Of a stretch of DNA of 47,734 nucleotides, positions 34,057-43,962 are shown piece by piece (within the stretch, counting starts at the first letter, position 1; each line of letters starts with the position of its first letter). A model generated the notes under the pieces. It was given only the letters and a program-made list of their open reading frames with translations. It was not told the DNA's origin and made no database searches. Origin of the DNA: Bradyrhizobium sp. BR13661. GTDB lineage: Bacteria > Pseudomonadota > Alphaproteobacteria > Rhizobiales > Xanthobacteraceae. The translations under genes and the position numbers were made by a program. The DNA is taken from the NCBI RefSeq assembly GCF_029892425.1, contig NZ_JARXWB010000048.1:1-47734 (forward strand), given 5' to 3'.

Positions 34057-34968
34057 AGAGTTGCAATTCCTGCAGGCGGACTCGACAAAATCTTAATCCT
34101 GAATGCGGCGGAAGTACAGGATCCACCATCGGTTCGAGTTGACAGCGTCTCGCAACAGGCGAGGAACGCTCCTGGCCGATGATCCGGCCCGAGTCGTCGC
34201 TAACCGGCGCTCGGCAGCGCCAATCCGATCGCCGCACGTGCCCAACGGGATGCGCGATCTGCCAGAAGCCGAGGCGCGAGCTAAACCACCATTCGAGCAT
34301 CCTCCGGGGAGGATCGGCTGCTTTTGCTTGACTTCGTTTCAGAGCGAGCCTAGGGGACGAGCGCGTTTCCCGCCGCAACGTCGTGCGGTAGCGAAGCGCG
34401 TCCCAACCCCTGATGAAAGAGCTATGGGCAGTACCGCCGCTGGCAACACCGCTCCACGCTACGCGATTGGATCGCAGTTGCCACCACATGTTGAAATCAG
34501 CCGCGACCGCGGCAGCCGTGGAGGCGTTGGCGGCCTGTAGATGACCGCGTTCGCTCACCCGGCCGTCCGGCGACGGGAAGGTGAGCGATGATCCCGAACC
34601 TCACAAAGTCTCGGTTGATTGTGCCCGGGCGCCAGCTGCCCGGCACCGCATTTCACAAAATCTTCTTTGAATTGTCGTATCCGAACCTCGGCAGGCACGC
34701 GCGGCCACCTTACGGCTCGCTGGCCATCCGACGGACAGGCCACGTCTCAACGGAAGACTCAACGCAACGCCCAATCCAAAAGCGGACGCCACGCTCGATC
34801 GACCTCGTAGCTGTGTTGCACCGACGTCACTTGCCGATGCCATCTCACTGTGGTGCGGGGGAGGCTTCTTGCAATGCCGGAACGGGTGAGGGTGAATCGC
34901 GTCGTCTCCGGCGGCTCGCGGTGGAGCCGCGCGTCCGCCTCTCCAAACTGTCGGTGCTGCCAAGAATT
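34057..34968. other. stretch without a convincing gene before the porin
   Basis: The frames 33872-34558 (minus) and 34588-34968 (plus, an N-terminal extension of the porin frame) show no domains and Arg/Ser-rich composition. The extension contains no signal peptide at its beginning, so the porin is started at 34969. I see no tRNA, repeat or terminator here. Confidence 0.45.
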
Positions 34969-37098
34969 ATGACAAGCGAGACCACAGCAGGGCCGGATAA
35001 GCGCGCCACCAGCGTTTGGCGTCGTACGCAGCTCGTCGTCGGCATCGGTCTTACTGCCGTGTTCAGCTTCGGAGGCCCAGTTCACGCAGCGGACCTCGCA
35101 GTGAGGGCACAGTCGCCCTACACGTCGACGGTCTACGACTGGACTGGCTGGTACATCGGTGCGCATGCGGGGGCGTTGCGCGGCTCTTCGAGTTGGACAG
35201 CGACGCCCCTCGGACCTGGCGGGCCGCCTGTGAGCGGATCGTTCGGCCTTCCTCTCAACTTCGATTTCATGGCCGGAACCGGTACCTACGTGCTCGGCCT
35301 GCAAGGCGGGTACAATTACGTTCTGCCATCGCGCGTGATGCTGGGCATCGAGGGTGACGTCAGTGTCCCGAACTCGGACGTCGTGGTGCCTTACTCGGTC
35401 AGGGGCGGCCAGACCGTCATTTCGCCTGCGATCGGTCAAGTCACCTACAGCGAGGCGGTTATTCACTACGGCAGTGTCCGGGGTCGCGTCGGCTATGCCT
35501 TCGATCACTTCCTCCTGTACGGCACAGGCGGCTTTGCCTGGACCTATGATCAGCTGACACGCAGCCAAGACGCCTCTCCCGTCACCGGCAGCTTCGTACC
35601 GGCAGGCACGCTGGAGACCAAACTGTTGTGGCGGCTCGGATGGGTCGCCGGGATCGGTGTGGAGATTCCGATCACCGGAAACTGGTCGGCCAAGGCGGAG
35701 TTTCTGGAAACCGGATTTGGTCGCAGGGGAGCGTTCTTCGCGGCCTCGATCGATGCGTTTCGATCTGATTTCGCCACGCAAAGCGTGCGAGTCGGGTTGA
35801 ACTATAAGATCGGCGATACCAATCCGATATCAGCCCTGATTACCAAAACCCCGGAGGCGCTGGAGACGGATCGTTTCGCTTTCCATGCCCAATCGACCCT
35901 CCTCGAGCAGTACACCCCGCCGTTTCGTTCGCCCTATGTCGGCACCAACAGCCTCAATCCGAATCAGGGTCGTGAGACCTTTGACGCGACGCTTTATGCC
36001 GGCATGAAGCTCTGGGACGGCGCAGAAGCCTGGGTCAATCCGGAGATGGATCAGGGCTTTGGCTTGAGCAGTTCGGTAGGCGCAGCCGGATTCCCAAGCG
36101 GGGAGGCTTACAAGGTCGGCGCGAACTATCCTTACGTGCGTCTCCATCGCGCTTTCCTCCGCCAGACCATCGACCTCGGCGGCGACGTTCAGAAAATCGA
36201 TTCCGGCTTCAACCAATTCGCCGGATCGACCACGTCCGATCGCCTGGTGATCACGCTCGGCAAGATCGGCATCCCCGACATCTTCGACACCAACAAGTAT
36301 GCCCACGATCCGCGCAGCGATTTCATGAACTGGTCGATCGTCGATACCGGCACGTTCGACTATGCGGCCGACGCCTGGGGCTACGCGCTCGGCGGCACCA
36401 TCGAGTGGTACACAGGCCCGTGGACCTTCCGCGGCGGCATCTTCGATCTGTCGATCGCGCCGAACACGACCTCGCTGGATTCCCGCTTCGGGCAATTCCA
36501 ATGGATCGGCGAAATCGAGCGTCGCTATTCAATTCTAGGGCAGCCCGGCAAAATCGCCGTCACCGGCTTCCTGACGCGCGGCGGGATGGGGAGCTTTAAC
36601 GATGCGATCCAGCTCGCGGCAGTGACGGGAGCACCTGCTGACATCACCGCGGTCCGCCACTACCAAAGCCGCGGCGGCATCAGCATGAACCTGGAGCAGC
36701 AGATCAACGAGAATGTCGGCTTCTTCGCCCGTGCGGGATGGGCGGACGGCCACAAGGAGGCCTACGAGTTCACCGATATCGACCGCAGCGTCGCAGCGGG
36801 ATTCTCGATCTCAGGAAGGGTGTGGGGACGCAACGACGATGTCTGGGGAATTGCCGGGGTCGACAACGGCATCACCAACGTTCATCAGGCGTTTCTCAAC
36901 GCCGGAGGTCTCGGTATTCTGGTCGGCGACGGCCAGCTTCCGCATGCGGGCGACGAAAGAATCTTGGAGACCTATTACAGCTTTCCTTGGTTTGCCTCGC
37001 GGATCACGCTTGATTATCAGCTGATCGTCAATCCCGCCTACAATCGGGACCGAGGGCCGGCTTCGCTACTTGGTGTACGCCTGCATACGCAATACTAG
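34969..37098 (+). CDS. outer-membrane protein: Omp31-like barrel fused to OprB-type carbohydrate porin
   Basis: 709 residues from the ATG at 34969, chosen because a signal peptide (VVGIGLTAVFSFGGPVHA) follows. Residues ~50-285 are an 8-stranded-barrel-like domain beginning YDWTGWYIGAHAGAL and ending VRVGLNYKIGD, as in rhizobial Omp31/RopB proteins. Residues ~300-709 match the OprB carbohydrate-selective porin family (LRQTIDLGG, FDYAADAWGYALGGTIEWY, LETYYSFPW). It ends in aromatic Tyr, as expected for BAM recognition. It stands 24 bp before an ABC permease, suggesting a joint uptake route. Confidence 0.85.
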   Translation: MTSETTAGPDKRATSVWRRTQLVVGIGLTAVFSFGGPVHAADLAVRAQSPYTSTVYDWTGWYIGAHAGALRGSSSWTATPLGPGGPPVSGSFGLPLNFDFMAGTGTYVLGLQGGYNYVLPSRVMLGIEGDVSVPNSDVVVPYSVRGGQTVISPAIGQVTYSEAVIHYGSVRGRVGYAFDHFLLYGTGGFAWTYDQLTRSQDASPVTGSFVPAGTLETKLLWRLGWVAGIGVEIPITGNWSAKAEFLETGFGRRGAFFAASIDAFRSDFATQSVRVGLNYKIGDTNPISALITKTPEALETDRFAFHAQSTLLEQYTPPFRSPYVGTNSLNPNQGRETFDATLYAGMKLWDGAEAWVNPEMDQGFGLSSSVGAAGFPSGEAYKVGANYPYVRLHRAFLRQTIDLGGDVQKIDSGFNQFAGSTTSDRLVITLGKIGIPDIFDTNKYAHDPRSDFMNWSIVDTGTFDYAADAWGYALGGTIEWYTGPWTFRGGIFDLSIAPNTTSLDSRFGQFQWIGEIERRYSILGQPGKIAVTGFLTRGGMGSFNDAIQLAAVTGAPADITAVRHYQSRGGISMNLEQQINENVGFFARAGWADGHKEAYEFTDIDRSVAAGFSISGRVWGRNDDVWGIAGVDNGITNVHQAFLNAGGLGILVGDGQLPHAGDERILETYYSFPWFASRITLDYQLIVNPAYNRDRGPASLLGVRLHTQY

Positions 37099-37122
37099 GC
37101 TTTGCCGAGAGGGAGCAGTTTG

Positions 37123-38859
37123 ATGAGGCTACAGGATCTTCGTCTCGCAGTGCTGACGCGCGCGCCGCGCCCCAATGTCTGGGACTTGATCGCCTTGATC
37201 TTGGTGATCGGCGCCATGGTGCTGATTGTCTACGGCGGTAAGCAGACCACGTTGCCGCTATCGGCGCTCGACGTCTCGCCGGTCTCGCTCGACCCGGCTA
37301 ACCTGCCGTTCTATGCGCTGCGCACCACGCTTCGGATGCTGCTCGCGATTGCCTGTTCGACCGTCTTCACCTTCATCTATGCGGCGGTCGCGGCGAAGAG
37401 CCGGCGGGCCGAAATGGTTCTGATCCCGCTGCTCGATATCCTCCAGTCGGTGCCGATCCTCGGCTTCCTCACCTTTACTGTCGTCTTTTTCCTCAACCTC
37501 TTTCCTGGACGGGTGCTGGGTGCCGAGCTCGCCTGCGTGTTCGCCATCTTCACGAGCCAGGCCTGGAACATGACTTTCAGCATGTACCAGTCGCTCCGGA
37601 ACGTACCGAAGGATCTCGACGAGGCCTCCAAGAGCTTCCATTTGAGCGGCTGGCAACGCTTCTGGCGGCTCGACGTGCCCTTTGCCATGCCCGGCCTGAT
37701 CTGGAACGCCATGATGTCGATGTCCGGCGGCTGGTTCTTCGTCGTTGCCTCGGAAGCAATCACGGTCGGCAACACCACCGTCACCTTGCCTGGCGTCGGC
37801 TCCTACGTAGCGCTGGCGATCGAAAAGCGCGACCTCGCCGCGATCGGCTACGCCATTTTCACCATGCTGCTGGTCATCATTGTCTATGACCAGCTCTTGT
37901 TCCGTCCCATCGTCGCCTGGGCGGACAAGTTCCGCTTCGAGCAGACCGCCTCTGGTGATGCGCCGACCTCCTGGATGCTCGACCTGTTCCGCCGCACCCG
38001 CGCATTGCGGGCGCTGACGCTGCCGTTTGCGGCGCTCAACCGCGCTTTTTCCAATCTGAGCGCCGAGTGGCCCCGGGCGCTGCGCCCCTCATCGAAGCCC
38101 GGTGCCCCACCATCGCGCCTCATCGACGCGCTGTGGTTCGCTATTATCGGCATTGCCACAGGCTACGCGGCCTACAAGGCCTATTATTATCTGTCGGCCA
38201 ATCTGCAGCTGTCGGACGTGTATGAGGCGGTTTTGGGCGGGTTCGCCACCTTGCTTCGTGTGATCACGTTGATTGCGCTTGCCACGTTGATCTGGGTGCC
38301 GATCGGAGTCTGGATCGGGCTTCGTCCGAGGATTGCCGAGCGGGTGCAGCCGCTGGCGCAATTCCTCGCTGCATTTCCCGCTAACCTTGCATTCCCGGTC
38401 TTTGTCCTTTGGATCGTGCACTACGGCCTCAACTCCAACATCTGGCTGAGCCCGCTGATGATCCTGGGGACGCAATGGTACATCCTGTTCAATGTGATTG
38501 CTGGCGCCAGCGCCTTCCCGAGCGATCTGCGCGAAGCTGCTGCGAGCCTTCACCTCACCGGTTGGCGCTGGTGGATTAAGGTGATCCTGCCCGGCATATT
38601 TCCCTATTACGTCACCGGTGCCATCACCGCTTCCGGCGGCTCCTGGAATGCGTCCATCGTCGCAGAGGTCGCAAGCTGGGGCGACACTCACCTGTCAGCG
38701 ACGGGCCTTGGGGCCTATATCGCGAAAGCAACCGAGGACGGCGATTTCCCGCGCGTCGTGCTCGGCATCGCCATCATGTGCATCATGGTCACTCTGTTCA
38801 ATCGGCTGTTCTGGCGCCCCCTCTATGCGTTCGGCGAACGCCGGCTCCGCCTCGGCTAA
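37123..38859 (+). CDS. ABC transporter permease with two fused permease domains
   Basis: 578 residues from the ATG at 37123, with GGGAG upstream. Two binding-protein-dependent permease domains are joined in one chain (~70-270 and ~370-570). Each ends in an EAA-type loop (DEASKSFHLSGWQRFWRLDVPFAMPG and EAAASLHLTGWRWWIKVILPGIFP). It resembles the NitT/TauT (nitrate/sulfonate/taurine) class and forms the whole membrane pore by itself. The substrate is unknown and no substrate-binding protein is encoded nearby. The ATPase gene follows at 29 bp. Confidence 0.9.
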   Translation: MRLQDLRLAVLTRAPRPNVWDLIALILVIGAMVLIVYGGKQTTLPLSALDVSPVSLDPANLPFYALRTTLRMLLAIACSTVFTFIYAAVAAKSRRAEMVLIPLLDILQSVPILGFLTFTVVFFLNLFPGRVLGAELACVFAIFTSQAWNMTFSMYQSLRNVPKDLDEASKSFHLSGWQRFWRLDVPFAMPGLIWNAMMSMSGGWFFVVASEAITVGNTTVTLPGVGSYVALAIEKRDLAAIGYAIFTMLLVIIVYDQLLFRPIVAWADKFRFEQTASGDAPTSWMLDLFRRTRALRALTLPFAALNRAFSNLSAEWPRALRPSSKPGAPPSRLIDALWFAIIGIATGYAAYKAYYYLSANLQLSDVYEAVLGGFATLLRVITLIALATLIWVPIGVWIGLRPRIAERVQPLAQFLAAFPANLAFPVFVLWIVHYGLNSNIWLSPLMILGTQWYILFNVIAGASAFPSDLREAAASLHLTGWRWWIKVILPGIFPYYVTGAITASGGSWNASIVAEVASWGDTHLSATGLGAYIAKATEDGDFPRVVLGIAIMCIMVTLFNRLFWRPLYAFGERRLRLG

Positions 38860-38888
38860 TGATTTCAAGGCTGATGGAAGACAAACCC

Positions 38889-40202
38889 ATGCTTGATCAA
38901 AACAAGTCGCCAGCCACCCTGATCGATATCCGCAGCGTCAGTCGCTCCTTCCCGAAAGGATCCGGCGATGATCTCCTGGTGCTGGACAAGGTCGATCTGA
39001 CCATCCGTTCCGGCGAGATCGTTGGTCTCCTCGGTCGCTCCGGCTCGGGCAAGTCGACGTTGCTCCGCATCATTGCTGGCCTGATTGCCCCCTCGTCGGG
39101 AGCCGCGACCTGCCGCGGCGATGCGATCCAAGGACCACCCAATGGGGTCGCCATGGTGTTCCAGTCCTTTGCGCTGTTTCCCTGGTTGACCGTTTTGCAG
39201 AATGTGGAGCTCGGCCTCGAAGCTCTCGGCATTGACGCGGCCGAGCGGCGCAAGCGCGCGATTGCGGCGATCGACCTGATCGGTCTGGACGGCTTCGAAT
39301 CCGCCTACCCGAAGGAATTGTCAGGCGGCATGCGCCAGCGCGTGGGTTTTGCACGGGCGCTGGTCGTGCATCCGGACCTGCTGCTGATGGATGAACCGTT
39401 CTCGGCGCTTGACGTGCTTACCGCAGAGACGCTGCGCACCGACCTAATCGATCTCTGGATCGAGGGTCGATTGCCGATCAAGTCGATCCTGATGGTGACA
39501 CACAATATTGAGGAGGCCGTATTGATGTGCGACCGCGTCCTGGTGTTTTCGTCAAATCCCGGACGGGTGGCCGCTGAATTCAAGATCGACCTCGCCCATC
39601 CGCGCAATCGCCTCGATCCGACATTCAGACAGCTCGTCGACAATCTCTATGCACGCATGACGCAACGCGCCGAGCCAAAGACTCCAGCGTCTGGAGGCAT
39701 TCCTGGCACGGGCGTAGGGATGGTCATCCACCACGTCTCGTCCAACGTGCTCTCCGGTCTGATCGAGACGCTGGCGGCGGCGCCCTATAGTGGGCACGCT
39801 GACCTTCCCGTGCTGGCAAGCAACCTGCAATTGGAAACCGACGAGATCCTGCATCTCGGCGAGTCCCTGCAATTGCTGCGATTTGCCCAGTTGAGCGAGG
39901 GCGACCTGATGTTGACAGAGGCCGGCCAGCGCTTCGCGCACCTGGAAACCGACGCGCGCAAGAAACTCTTTGCCGAGCACCTCCTTGCCTATGTGCCCGT
40001 TATGGGCCTGATCAGGCGTGTGCTCGATGAGCGGCCTTCGCATACGGCCCCCACCGCGCGCTTTCGCAACGAGCTCGAGGATTACATGTCGGAAGACGAT
40101 GCCGACGATACGCTCAGGGCCATCGTGTCGTGGGGACGCTATGCCGAATTGTTTGCATATGACGAACAGTCGGAAACGTTCAGCCTGGAAAACCCGGGCT
40201 AG
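38889..40202 (+). CDS. ABC transporter ATPase with C-terminal AAA-associated domain
   Basis: 437 residues from the ATG at 38889, preferred over 38874 for its better-spaced GGAAG. Motifs: Walker A GRSGSGKST, Q-loop FQSFALFPW, signature LSGGMRQRV, Walker B LLLMDEPF and switch VTHNIEEA. It matches the NitT/TauT-type ATPases. After residue ~280 comes an extra C-terminal domain (IHHVSSNVLSGLIETLA ... LRAIVSWGRYAELFAYD) of the AAA-associated type, probably regulatory. Only 99 bp separate it from the IS1634-type element. Confidence 0.9.
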   Translation: MLDQNKSPATLIDIRSVSRSFPKGSGDDLLVLDKVDLTIRSGEIVGLLGRSGSGKSTLLRIIAGLIAPSSGAATCRGDAIQGPPNGVAMVFQSFALFPWLTVLQNVELGLEALGIDAAERRKRAIAAIDLIGLDGFESAYPKELSGGMRQRVGFARALVVHPDLLLMDEPFSALDVLTAETLRTDLIDLWIEGRLPIKSILMVTHNIEEAVLMCDRVLVFSSNPGRVAAEFKIDLAHPRNRLDPTFRQLVDNLYARMTQRAEPKTPASGGIPGTGVGMVIHHVSSNVLSGLIETLAAAPYSGHADLPVLASNLQLETDEILHLGESLQLLRFAQLSEGDLMLTEAGQRFAHLETDARKKLFAEHLLAYVPVMGLIRRVLDERPSHTAPTARFRNELEDYMSEDDADDTLRAIVSWGRYAELFAYDEQSETFSLENPG

Positions 40203-40301
40203 CCAGTCCACTGGCTCTACCAGGGCTGAGACTTATTAAACCGACCATACCAAAGCTGCGGCGAGGCAGAGAGAAGCCAGGTAGTTTGGCGCGGGCCTAT
40301 C

Positions 40302-42327
40302 CTAGCCCGTCTTCGCGGATTCGCGCTGGCAAATCGTGATTTTGCGATTTTTTAGGCGGGTTAAGTAGTTGATCCACAAAGGGCTGGATGTTCGGATTCG
40401 GCCGAAATCGGCTGTAGTGAAGACCTACCCGATTCCCAAGGCCATGACGGTGCGCGTAGGATTCGCCATCATGTTCCTGCGCCGCACCGAGCGAAAGAAG
40501 AATGGCAAGACGCACACCTACTGGAGCGTCGTCGAGAACAAGCGTCTCGATGGTGGACGGGTGGTGCAGCGGCATGTGCTGTATCTCGGCGAGATCAACT
40601 CCTCACAGGCGGCGAGCTGGCGCAAGGCGATCGAGGTGTTCGACGAGGACACCGGCCGCGCGCAGACGCTGTCGCTGTTCGCGGAGGATCGCTGCGAAGC
40701 CGTGGCTGGCGATGCGTCGATCATCCAACTGCGTCTGTCGCAGATGCGGCTCCACCGCCCGCGGCAATGGGGCGCCTGCTGGTTGGCGGGACAGCTGTGG
40801 CAGGAGCTTCAGCTCGACCAGTTCTGGGCCGAGCGGCTGCCGCCGAGCCGGAAGAAGACGCGCTGGGATCAGATCCTGCAGGTGCTCGCCACCTACCGCC
40901 TGATCGCGCCGGGCAGCGAATGGCGGCTGCATCGGCAATGGTTCGGCGACAGCGCGATGGCGGATCTGCTGGGCGCTGACTTCGGTCTTGTGGAGGAGCA
41001 CAAGCTCTACGCCTGTCACGATCTGCTGCTGGCGCACAAGGACGCGCTGTTCAGTCACCTGGTCGGACGCTGGCGTGATCTGTTCAATGCCGACTTCGAC
41101 GTCCTGCTGTACGACCTGACCAGTACCTACTTCGATGTCAATGCCGCGGACCTGCCGGAGGACGGCAAACGCCGTCACGGCTACAGCCGCGACAAGCGGC
41201 CGGACTGTCCGCAGGTCGTGATCGCGCTGGTGGTGACCCCTGACGGCCTGCCGCTGGCTTACGAGGTATTGCCCGGCAACACTGCCGACAGCAGGACGTT
41301 GCGGATGTTCCTTTCCAAGATCGAGCAGCAATACGGCAAGGCACGCCGGGTCTGGGTGATGGATCGCGGCGTGCCGACCGAGGCCGTGCTGGCGGAGATG
41401 CGGGGCAGCGATCCGCCGGTGCAATATCTGGTGGGAACGCCAAAGGGCCGCCTCAACCGTCTGGAGAAGCATCTCGTCGACAGGCCCTGGCAGGACGCGC
41501 GCGAGGGCGTCAAGGTGAAGCTGCTGGCCGAGGACGGCGAGCTGTACGTGTTCGCGCAGAGCCATGACCGCGTGACCAAGGAGCGCGCCATGCGCCAGCG
41601 GCAGTTGAAGTGGCTGTGGAAGCGGCTGCGGCAGATCGCCGTCATGGAGCTGACGCGCGAGGAGCTCCTGATGAAGCTCGGCGCCGCGCGCTCACATGCG
41701 CCGGCGGCCTGGCGGCTGGTCGACATCGAGGTCGACAAGCAACACCCGCGCTTCAGCTTCACGCTCAATCGCAGCAAGCTGCGCAGGACGCGCCGGCGCG
41801 AAGGCCGTTATCTGCTGCGCACCAATCTTGCCGACAATGATCCAGCGAAGCTCTGGCAATATTACGTTCAGCTCGTTGCCGTTGAAGAAGCCTTCCGTAA
41901 TCTCAAGGGCGACCTGGCGATCCGCCCGGTCTTCCACCAGGACGAGGCGCGGATCGAGGCCCACATCTTCATCGCCTTCCTGGCTTACTGCATGCAGGTC
42001 ACGCTAACCCGGCGTCTCCACGCCCTGGCGCCGGGGCTCACGGCACGCAGCGTTCTCGATAAATTTGCCGCCATGCAGATGATCGATGTCCATCTGCCCA
42101 CGACCGACGCACGCGAGATCGTTCTCACCCGCTACACCCATCCCGAGCCCGAACTGCAGCTTCTGATCGACCGCCTCAAGCTCAGCCTGCCGCCACAACC
42201 GCCGCCGAGGATCGCCGCCAGCGCCATCAACAAGACAAGCCGCCGTAGTGAAGACCTTTTGAGCTAAGCCATTGAAATAGCTTAGAGCGACATCTCAAAA
42301 ACATGCGAATCCGCGAAGACGGGCTAG
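40302..42327 (+). mobile_element. intact IS1634-type insertion sequence
   Basis: A perfect 23-bp inverted repeat (starting CTAGCCCGTCTTCGC) lies at 40302-40324 and 42305-42327 and encloses one transposase gene. No obvious target-site duplication is visible at the two flanks. The element lies between the ABC operon and an IS200-type element and appears complete. Confidence 0.88.
40471..42267 (+). CDS. IS1634-family DDE transposase
   Basis: 598 residues from the ATG at 40471; upstream ATGs at 40369 and 40444 are possible. It begins FLRRTERKKNGKTHTYW, typical for IS1634. DDE residues are seen in VLLYDLTSTYFD, VWVMDRGVPTEAV and, after a long beta insert, VAVEEAFRNLKGDLAIRPVFHQ. The length is normal and there is no frameshift, so it should be active. 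Confidence 0.92.
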   Translation: MFLRRTERKKNGKTHTYWSVVENKRLDGGRVVQRHVLYLGEINSSQAASWRKAIEVFDEDTGRAQTLSLFAEDRCEAVAGDASIIQLRLSQMRLHRPRQWGACWLAGQLWQELQLDQFWAERLPPSRKKTRWDQILQVLATYRLIAPGSEWRLHRQWFGDSAMADLLGADFGLVEEHKLYACHDLLLAHKDALFSHLVGRWRDLFNADFDVLLYDLTSTYFDVNAADLPEDGKRRHGYSRDKRPDCPQVVIALVVTPDGLPLAYEVLPGNTADSRTLRMFLSKIEQQYGKARRVWVMDRGVPTEAVLAEMRGSDPPVQYLVGTPKGRLNRLEKHLVDRPWQDAREGVKVKLLAEDGELYVFAQSHDRVTKERAMRQRQLKWLWKRLRQIAVMELTREELLMKLGAARSHAPAAWRLVDIEVDKQHPRFSFTLNRSKLRRTRRREGRYLLRTNLADNDPAKLWQYYVQLVAVEEAFRNLKGDLAIRPVFHQDEARIEAHIFIAFLAYCMQVTLTRRLHALAPGLTARSVLDKFAAMQMIDVHLPTTDAREIVLTRYTHPEPELQLLIDRLKLSLPPQPPPRIAASAINKTSRRSEDLLS

Positions 42328-42494
42328 CGGGTCGCGATGCGCCGGAAGTCCTCCACCTGTGGAGGCACTCTCGATGTGCTAGCAAGGCCCATAAGGGCGC
42401 TTCGAGAAGCTGTATGGGTCGCCTGCAATTGCTGCGGCGTCAGATTTTGACCACTCGACTAGAGCAGCCGCAAGCGCGTAACTAAACCTGCTAA

Positions 42495-43123
42495 GCCCCC
42501 GCCTATGGCGGGGCGAAAACAGGAAGTTCGACAGCTGCGGGAATGAAGTCATGAAGTCTCCTTGGGGAACCGCCAAGAACCCTCAAGGAGACCATGATGG
42601 AAGCAGAGTACAATCATCTTAATCACGCGACTTGGGAGTGCAAGTACCACGTCGTGTTTACGCCGAAGTACCGCAAGAAGCTGCTGTTTGGAAAGATCAA
42701 GCGCCACTTGGGCCAAGTGTTTCACGACCTGGCGCGACGCAAGGAAGGAGTGCCGGATCGAGGAGGGCCACTTGATGCCCGATCATGTTCACATGCTGAT
42801 ATCGATACCTCCGAAATATTCGGTGGCGCAGATCATCGGATATCTGAAGGGGAAGAGTTCAATATGGATCGTGCAGAATGTCGAGCGCAAGATGCGAAAT
42901 TTCCTGGGCCACAAATTCTGGGCTCGCGGATATTTCGTCACGACGGTAGGTCGGGATGAAGAAATGATCCGGGCTTATATCAGAAATCAAGAATTGGCCG
43001 ATCAGCAACTGGATCAGCTTGAGCTGAAGATCTCAGCTGCCCCAAAATCCAATCGATCGTCCTAACATCCCTTAAAACCGCCTTTGGCGGTTCCCCACCA
43101 AACCTCCAGCTCTGCTGGAGGTT
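42495..43123 (+). mobile_element. IS200/IS605-type element with subterminal hairpins, inactive
   Basis: The left-end hairpin is CCCCGCC-TAT-GGCGGGG (42497-42513). Right-end hairpins are AACCGCC-TTT-GGCGGTT (43076-43092) and a 10-bp stem AACCTCCAGC-TCT (43101-43123). Imperfect subterminal hairpins and no inverted terminal repeats are the mark of this family. The only gene, tnpA, is frameshifted. The outer borders cannot be fixed. Confidence 0.75.
42594..43065 (+). pseudogene. IS200-type TnpA (HUH transposase), frameshifted
   Basis: The frame from 42594 gives the N-terminal part (LNHATWECKYHVVFTPKYRKKLLFG). Near 42745 coding shifts to the frame that ends at 43065 and continues LMPDHVHMLISIPPKYSVAQIIGYLKG. 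The HUH motif (HVH) and the catalytic-Tyr helix (AYIRNQE) are present but lie in the second frame. A single-base change within GCAAGGAAGGAG explains the break. Confidence 0.85.
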
Positions 43124-43962
43124 ATTGGCTCTGTGCTCTCCACCGGGCTGCGGCGCCCGACTTCGAGACGTTTCCCGGCATGCTTTGGTCCCGTTCTCCT
43201 TTCGGAGTCTCAGTCGTTTCCGACACCGGTAAGCCGGGCAAGTAAGAGCCATAACCAGCAGGCTCCATTCTTTCGAACACTCCCTTCTTCTCCACGCCTC
43301 AACGGCGCACGCCATCCGGCTTCGATCCCTCGCGCGAAGAGTGCGGAGCTCCTCGCCGGGGGTACTCGGGAAAGGGGCCCGCCGTCTTGAAGTAAGCGGG
43401 CGTCGCTATCACTGCCCCGTTCCCGGGTACCCTCTTAACCGGTCTCGTCGCTGCACTCGGTCCCGCGTGCCGCCTTCGGCGTCGCTACGCTCACGCTCCT
43501 GCGGGTGCCATTTTACGTTGAGGCGATGCGCCGTTGGCGCACGCCTGATCGGCCGCTCCGGAGTACGTCAGGTCGCATTACTGATATGAGTCATCACGAT
43601 GACAGTTTGTCGGGAGTGATCGCGCGAGCCATTTCCGTACCGGGCTCCAGCGCTGCGTGCGCCATGAAGCGCAGAGCTGTTCGGTCGTCAAAGTTCAGCG
43701 GTGGCATCGTTTCCTCACGCGGTGGGCTCCACCGAGTGCGGGTTGAATGGGTGACGGTTGCTACAAAAGAGGCGAGTGCCGCCGCCCTTAAGGTGCAGCA
43801 GAAGAGCGCCTGCATTTTGCGGTTATCCGAGGCCGGAGCGATCTACCCTGAGAGGGACGCGAGTGGGTACGGCAAACGAAGCGTGCCCACAAGGGCTATA
43901 GCACGTTGGCATCGAGCCAATCGTGCTTGATCCCGCCTGTTAGAACCATGCAGCGAGCTCCG
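43124..43962. other. stretch without a convincing gene
   Basis: Frames such as 43505-43930 (plus) have no domain. A 37-residue minus frame starting at 43707 (MPPLNFDDRTALRFMAH, preceded by GAGGAAACG) may be a small gene or the relic of one ending at 43594. GC-rich inverted stretches near 43450-43500 resemble degraded IS DNA. Nothing else is seen. Confidence 0.4.

Noticed and set aside
33872..34558. 228-residue minus frame
   Set aside because: Overlaps the better-supported secreted peptide gene (33814-34056) and is Arg/Ser-rich without domains.
34588..34968. N-terminal extension of the porin frame
   Set aside because: A signal peptide begins only after 34969; an upstream start would bury it inside the protein.
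40603..41565. 320-residue minus frame inside the IS1634-type transposase
   Set aside because: Antisense of an intact transposase with no own motif or ribosome-binding site.
40290..42340. Target-site duplication of the IS1634-type element
   Set aside because: The bases flanking the two inverted repeats do not match convincingly.
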